From JBEKYD01 sp049509915 (GTDB lineage Bacteria > Acidobacteriota > Terriglobia > Bryobacterales > Bryobacteraceae), in NCBI GenBank assembly GCA_049509915.1, contig JBEKZL010000343.1, positions 1-9,005 on the forward strand: a stretch of DNA of 9,005 bases, written 5' to 3'. The translations under genes were made by a program, and so were the position numbers. Below the pieces are notes generated by a model. That model searched no databases. It was not told the DNA's origin and saw nothing but the letters and a program-made list of their open reading frames with translations. Positions 6,121 through 9,005 of this stretch are shown one piece after another. The number at the start of each line of letters is the position of its first letter. Position 1 is the stretch's first letter.

Positions 6121-6710
6121 TTACGATCCTCGATTACGGAGCCGGCAATCTGCGCAGCGTGCAGAACACGCTGGAAGAGCTGGGGTGCGCGTTCCGGCTG
6201 GTGCGCGATGCCGCCGGTCTCGAAACGGCGGAAAAAATCCTGCTGCCGGGCGTGGGTCACTTCGGCCAGATGATGCGCGCGCTGGACGAGCTGGGCGTGC
6301 GCCAGGCGCTGGTCGCGCGCATCCGCGCCGGCGTCCCGTTCCTCGGCATCTGCCTGGGCTTGCAGGCCCTGTTCGACTCGAGCGAGGAAGCTCCCGAAGC
6401 CCGCGGCTTGGGCATCTTCCCCGGCACGGTGCGCCGCTTCGCGGCCGGCGTCCGCATTCCGCACATGGGCTGGAACGAGCTCGAAGTCAGCCCCGATTCG
6501 AAGCTGGCCCATGGCCTGACGGTGCGGCCGTACGTCTACTTCGCGCACAGCTACTACGTGCCGGTGGACCCGCGCGCCGCCGCCACCTGCACCTACGGCG
6601 TGCCCTATACGGCGGTGCTCGAAGCCGGCCAGGTTTTCGGCGTGCAGTTTCATCCCGAGAAATCCGGCGCCGTCGGATTGCACATGGTAAGGAATTTTGC
6701 GTCATGCTGA
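6117..6710 (+). CDS. hisH: Imidazole glycerol phosphate synthase, glutaminase subunit HisH
   Basis: HisH is the class I glutamine amidotransferase that feeds ammonia to HisF. The 197-residue protein begins ITILDYGAGNL and carries the catalytic triad: nucleophile C79 in LGICLGLQ, with H179 and E181 in VQFHPEKSG. LPGVGHFG (43-50) forms the oxyanion-strand region, and the MGWN loop (117-120) and FAHSYY (142-147) are typical. ATG 6117 overlaps the hisB stop (ATGA) and has AAGGGG at 6106-6111. The frame extends upstream to 6036, but that part is a shadow of hisB. It is separated from its partner hisF by 150 bases holding a large inverted repeat, an unusual break for two subunits of one complex. 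Confidence 0.96.
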   Translation: MITILDYGAGNLRSVQNTLEELGCAFRLVRDAAGLETAEKILLPGVGHFGQMMRALDELGVRQALVARIRAGVPFLGICLGLQALFDSSEEAPEARGLGIFPGTVRRFAAGVRIPHMGWNELEVSPDSKLAHGLTVRPYVYFAHSYYVPVDPRAAATCTYGVPYTAVLEAGQVFGVQFHPEKSGAVGLHMVRNFASC

Positions 6711-6729
6711 GCGGCGCTTGTAAGCCATC

Positions 6730-6841
6730 GTGGCGCACGCACTCTTGCGTGCCGCGTCGAGTCTCTACTCGACGCAGGTGCGGCAAGGGAGGCGTGCGTC
6801 GAGACGAGTCTCGACGCGTCACGCAAGAGTGCGTACGCCAC
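6730..6841. repeat. Large imperfect inverted repeat (MITE/REP-like) between hisH and hisF
   Basis: Two 47-base arms, 6730-6776 and 6795-6841, are complementary at about 42 positions around an 18-base centre. The outer 22 bases match at 21 of 22. Each arm is itself a hairpin: GCGTCGAG/CTCGACGC in the left arm (about 6754-6761 with 6768-6775, 8 bp) and GCGTCGAGA/TCTCGACGC in the right arm (about 6796-6804 with 6809-6817, 9 bp). There is no ORF inside and no clear target-site duplication. It fills most of the 150-base hisH-hisF gap and stops about 8 bases before the hisF Shine-Dalgarno. It is probably a non-autonomous mobile or REP-type palindromic element tolerated within the operon. Confidence 0.8.
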
Positions 6842-6860
6842 ATTTTCCGGAGTTTCGCCC

Positions 6861-7622
6861 ATGCTAGCTAAACGCATCATCCCTTGTCTGGACGTCACCG
6901 CCGGCCGCGTGGTGAAGGGTATCCATTTCGTCAACCTGCGCGACGCCGGCGATCCGGTGGAGCTGGCCGACCGTTACAACCGCGATGGCGCCGACGAACT
7001 GGTATTTCTCGACATCACTGCTTCCTCCGACGCGCGCGACATCATGGCCGACGTCGTTGCCCGCACCGCGCGCAAGGTCTTCATCCCGCTGGCGGTGGGC
7101 GGCGGTATTCGCGGCGTCGCCGATGCGCGCCGAATCCTGATGTCCGGCGCCGACAAAGTTTCGGTGAATACGGCCGCCGTTCGCCGCCCGGAGCTGATCA
7201 CCGAACTCAGCCTGGAATTCGGCGCCCAGGCCGTCGTGCTGGCCATCGACGCGCGGCGGAAGGCTCCCGGCCAATGGCACGTCTATACCCGCGGGGGCCG
7301 CGACGATGAACGTATCGACGCTGTCGCCTGGGCCGCCCGCGGCGAGCAACTGGGCGCCGGCGAGATCCTGCTGACCTCCATGGATACCGATGGCGTGCAG
7401 GACGGCTTCGATTGCGCCCTCACCCGCGCTGTCTCCGAAGCTACCCGCATTCCGGTCATCGCTTCCGGCGGCGCCGGCAAGCCCGAACATTTCGTGCGCG
7501 TGCTTACCGATGGCTGCGCCGACGCCGCCTTGGCCGCTTCCATCTTCCATTACGGCACCTACACCGTCAATCAGCTTAAGGAAGAATTGGACCGGCGCGG
7601 CGTTCCGGTGAGGCCGGCATGA
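6861..7622 (+). CDS. hisF: Imidazole glycerol phosphate synthase, cyclase subunit HisF
   Basis: HisF is the (beta-alpha)8 barrel that uses ammonia from HisH to convert PRFAR to imidazole-glycerol phosphate and AICAR. The 253-residue protein has normal length. The two catalytic aspartates are D11 (IPCLDV) and D130 (LAIDAR). Other signatures are VGGGIR (79-84), the SGADKVSVNTAA segment (95-106), GAGEILLTSMDTDG (165-178), and the phosphate loop ASGGAGKPEHF (201-211). GGAG at 6849-6852 lies eight bases before ATG 6861, just outside the inverted repeat. Its stop overlaps the hisA start (ATGA). The order F then A is the reverse of the common hisA-hisF order. Confidence 0.97.
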   Translation: MLAKRIIPCLDVTAGRVVKGIHFVNLRDAGDPVELADRYNRDGADELVFLDITASSDARDIMADVVARTARKVFIPLAVGGGIRGVADARRILMSGADKVSVNTAAVRRPELITELSLEFGAQAVVLAIDARRKAPGQWHVYTRGGRDDERIDAVAWAARGEQLGAGEILLTSMDTDGVQDGFDCALTRAVSEATRIPVIASGGAGKPEHFVRVLTDGCADAALAASIFHYGTYTVNQLKEELDRRGVPVRPA

Positions 7623-8314
7623 TTTTCCCCTGCATCGATCTGATGGATGGCAAAGTCGTCCAACTGGTGCAGGGTCGCGAAAAAGCCTTGGAGGCCGATT
7701 CGCCCGAAGCCATGCTGGAACGCTTCGCCGCCTTTCCCGAGATTCAGGTCATCGATCTGGACGCCGCCATAGGCCGCGGCTCCAATGACGAGCTGGTGCG
7801 CATGATAGCCGGCCGCGCGGCGACCCGCGTCGGCGGTGGAGTCCGAAGCCTCGAGCGGGCCCGTGTCCTGGTCGAACAAGGGGCCCGCAAGGTGATCGTG
7901 GGAACGTCGGCCTTCACCAAGACCGGCGTCAATGAACCGCTGCTCGCCGCCATCCGCGATGGCATCGGCCGCGAGCGCCTCATCGTCGCGCTCGATTCCA
8001 GAGACGGCCGCATCGTCGTCGAAGGTTGGCGCCAGTCCACCGATTTCACCGCCGCCGGGATGTTGCGCTCGCTCGAACCTTATTGTTCCGGTTTCCTCTG
8101 CACCTACGTGGATAAGGAAGGCATGATGCAGGGGACCGACCTCGAATGGTTTCGCCGTCTGCGCGCCGCAACCGCGCTGGAGATCACCGCCGCCGGCGGC
8201 ATCACCACCCTCGACGAAGTCCGCGCCCTCCTGGCAATGGGCGTCCACGCAGCCTTGGGCATGGCCATCTATACCGGCCGTTTGAGCCTGTCCGACCTGG
8301 CCGCGCTGCAATAG
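7619..8314 (+). CDS. hisA: ProFAR isomerase HisA (divergent, HIS6-like signatures)
   Basis: HisA isomerises ProFAR to PRFAR by an Amadori rearrangement in a half-barrel-duplicated TIM fold. The 231-residue protein retains the two catalytic aspartates, D7 (CIDLMDG) and D126 (VALDSRDG), the VGGGVRSLE loop (71-79), the EGW segment (135-137) and a second phosphate loop AAGGITTLDE (191-200). It departs from typical bacterial HisA in several places. The usual TDIxxDG signature reads TYVDKEG (162-168, keeping the threonine), VILGTA reads VIVGTSAFTKTG, and the N-terminus reads CIDLMDGKVVQLVQG. These features recall the eukaryotic HIS6 type. Operon context makes the function firm. ATG 7619 overlaps hisF, with GAGG at 7610-7613. 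It is the last plus-strand gene. Confidence 0.92.
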   Translation: MIFPCIDLMDGKVVQLVQGREKALEADSPEAMLERFAAFPEIQVIDLDAAIGRGSNDELVRMIAGRAATRVGGGVRSLERARVLVEQGARKVIVGTSAFTKTGVNEPLLAAIRDGIGRERLIVALDSRDGRIVVEGWRQSTDFTAAGMLRSLEPYCSGFLCTYVDKEGMMQGTDLEWFRRLRAATALEITAAGGITTLDEVRALLAMGVHAALGMAIYTGRLSLSDLAALQ

Positions 8315-8320
8315 GACAGT

Positions 8321-8338
8321 CGGCCCGGCCGTGGTTTT
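8321..8338 (+). terminator. Weak putative terminator after hisA
   Basis: A short GC stem (CGGC 8321-8324 with GCCG 8328-8331, loop of three) is followed by TGGTTTT within the 34-base gap between hisA and the convergent gene. The stem is only four pairs, so this is a weak candidate. Placement after the last his gene is the main support. Confidence 0.25.
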
Positions 8339-8348
8339 GCAGAGGCCA

Positions 8349-8897
8349 TCATTCCGCGCCGCCCGCCGGAGGTTCCACCTGCTCCGCCACCGCGCTTTCG
8401 ACGACAGTTTCCGGCGGCACCGTACGTCCCTCCAGCCATTTCGGATAGCGGCCCAACCACAAACCGAAAATAAAGTGCGCGATCAGCGTCGGCGTTTCCG
8501 CATATTCGTAGGCCACCAGCGGCAGCACGTGGCGATAGATCAGCCGATACGCCACCACGTACCAGGCCAGCGCCACGCCCAGCGCCAGCAGGCGCACGCG
8601 GTGCGAGCCGATCCGCCCGCCGGTCGAGGCGGCGAACACCGCACCCAGCGCGCCGTAGATAGCCACGTACACCGCCAGCCCCGCCAGCGTGGAATAGCCG
8701 AAATCGTCCCGCCAGCCGGTGCCCGGATAGAAGGCGCCGGCCATCAGGTTTTCGGCTGCCCAGAAGCTTCGCCCCCGCCACGTGGAGACGATTCCCAGCC
8801 ATCCCATCATCCATCCGGCGCCGGTTACGCCCCGCGCCAAGCCGGCTACCCAGCGGGGGATCGGATGCGTGGGAGCAACCTCTGTAGCATGACACAT
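8349..8897 (-). CDS. Small multi-pass membrane protein of unknown function
   Basis: I do not recognise this 182-residue protein. Its hydrophobicity suggests about four membrane segments: residues roughly 18-39, 70-91, 102-121 and 136-149. The loop between the first two is rich in aromatic and charged residues (WRGRSFWAAEN, then FYPGTGWRDDF). A hydrophilic, proline- and glutamate-rich C-terminal tail runs from 150 to 182. The start is uncertain. ATG 8897 is chosen because the frame extends upstream only to a TTG at 8960 and the extra N-terminal part lacks support; a weak AGG lies nine bases before the ATG. The competing minus-strand frame at 8269-8895 gives a protein without recognisable features and overlaps hisA. 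The gene converges on hisA with a 34-base gap, so it is not part of the operon. The real reading frame is likely but not certain. Confidence 0.6.
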   Translation of the reverse strand: MCHATEVAPTHPIPRWVAGLARGVTGAGWMMGWLGIVSTWRGRSFWAAENLMAGAFYPGTGWRDDFGYSTLAGLAVYVAIYGALGAVFAASTGGRIGSHRVRLLALGVALAWYVVAYRLIYRHVLPLVAYEYAETPTLIAHFIFGLWLGRYPKWLEGRTVPPETVVESAVAEQVEPPAGGAE

Positions 8898-9005
8898 CGA
8901 TTTCAGCCTATACTGACCATAGCGTAAGCCGAAAGGCAAAGCCAGAAAAGGCCAAAGCAAAGTACATGAGAAAAGTGGTAGTCGAGTAGTGGAACGCCAT
9001 GTAGT

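Noticed and set aside
8269..8895. Alternative 208-codon minus-strand frame
   Set aside because: It overlaps the end of hisA and is Arg/Gly-rich without consistent membrane segments. The frame at 8349-8897 has coherent hydrophobic segments.

Overview
The window is a histidine biosynthesis operon from a GC-rich bacterium, most likely an acidobacterium of the Solibacter/Bryobacter type. That placement is inferred from three things: the Oar-like TonB-dependent receptor at the left edge, the 289-residue HisG, and GC-rich inverted repeats between genes. No rRNA or other taxonomic marker is present.

Layout: 1-909 is the C-terminal part of an outer-membrane TonB-dependent receptor. 910-1236 is a gap with a structured GC-rich element (about 992-1055), an extended -10 promoter (1080-1088), a 23-codon leader ORF with the run His-His-Arg-His-His (1097-1168) and a strong intrinsic terminator (1198-1227) ending 9 bases before hisI. 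From 1237 to 8314 nine genes run on the plus strand in the order hisI, hisG, hisD, [inverted repeat], hisC, HAD phosphatase, hisB, hisH, [inverted repeat], hisF, hisA. All junctions except the two that carry inverted repeats are 4-base stop/start overlaps (GTGA or ATGA), which suggests translational coupling. After hisA, a convergent minus-strand gene (8349-8897) encodes a small membrane protein of unknown function.

How the genes work together: HisG makes phosphoribosyl-ATP and HisI opens the ring of phosphoribosyl-AMP. HisA isomerises ProFAR to PRFAR. HisH and HisF form IGP synthase, HisB dehydrates IGP, and HisC transaminates imidazole-acetol phosphate. A phosphatase must then release histidinol, and HisD oxidises it to histidine. 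Two steps lack a classical gene here. HisE (PR-ATP pyrophosphohydrolase) is absent from the window. No HisB-N, PHP or HisN-type histidinol-phosphatase is present, and the HAD subfamily IA gene between hisC and hisB is the obvious candidate for that role.

The strongest unusual signal is a complete ribosome-mediated histidine attenuator upstream of hisI. It has a His-codon leader peptide, mutually exclusive pairings (1110-1116 with 1150-1156, against 1150-1159 with 1197-1206) and a terminator. The leader AUG has no Shine-Dalgarno and lies where transcription should start, so the leader is probably translated leaderless. Other points of interest are a HisD lacking about 37 N-terminal-domain residues, a HisA with eukaryotic HIS6-like signatures, and two different large inverted repeats inside the operon, one of which abuts the hisC start codon.
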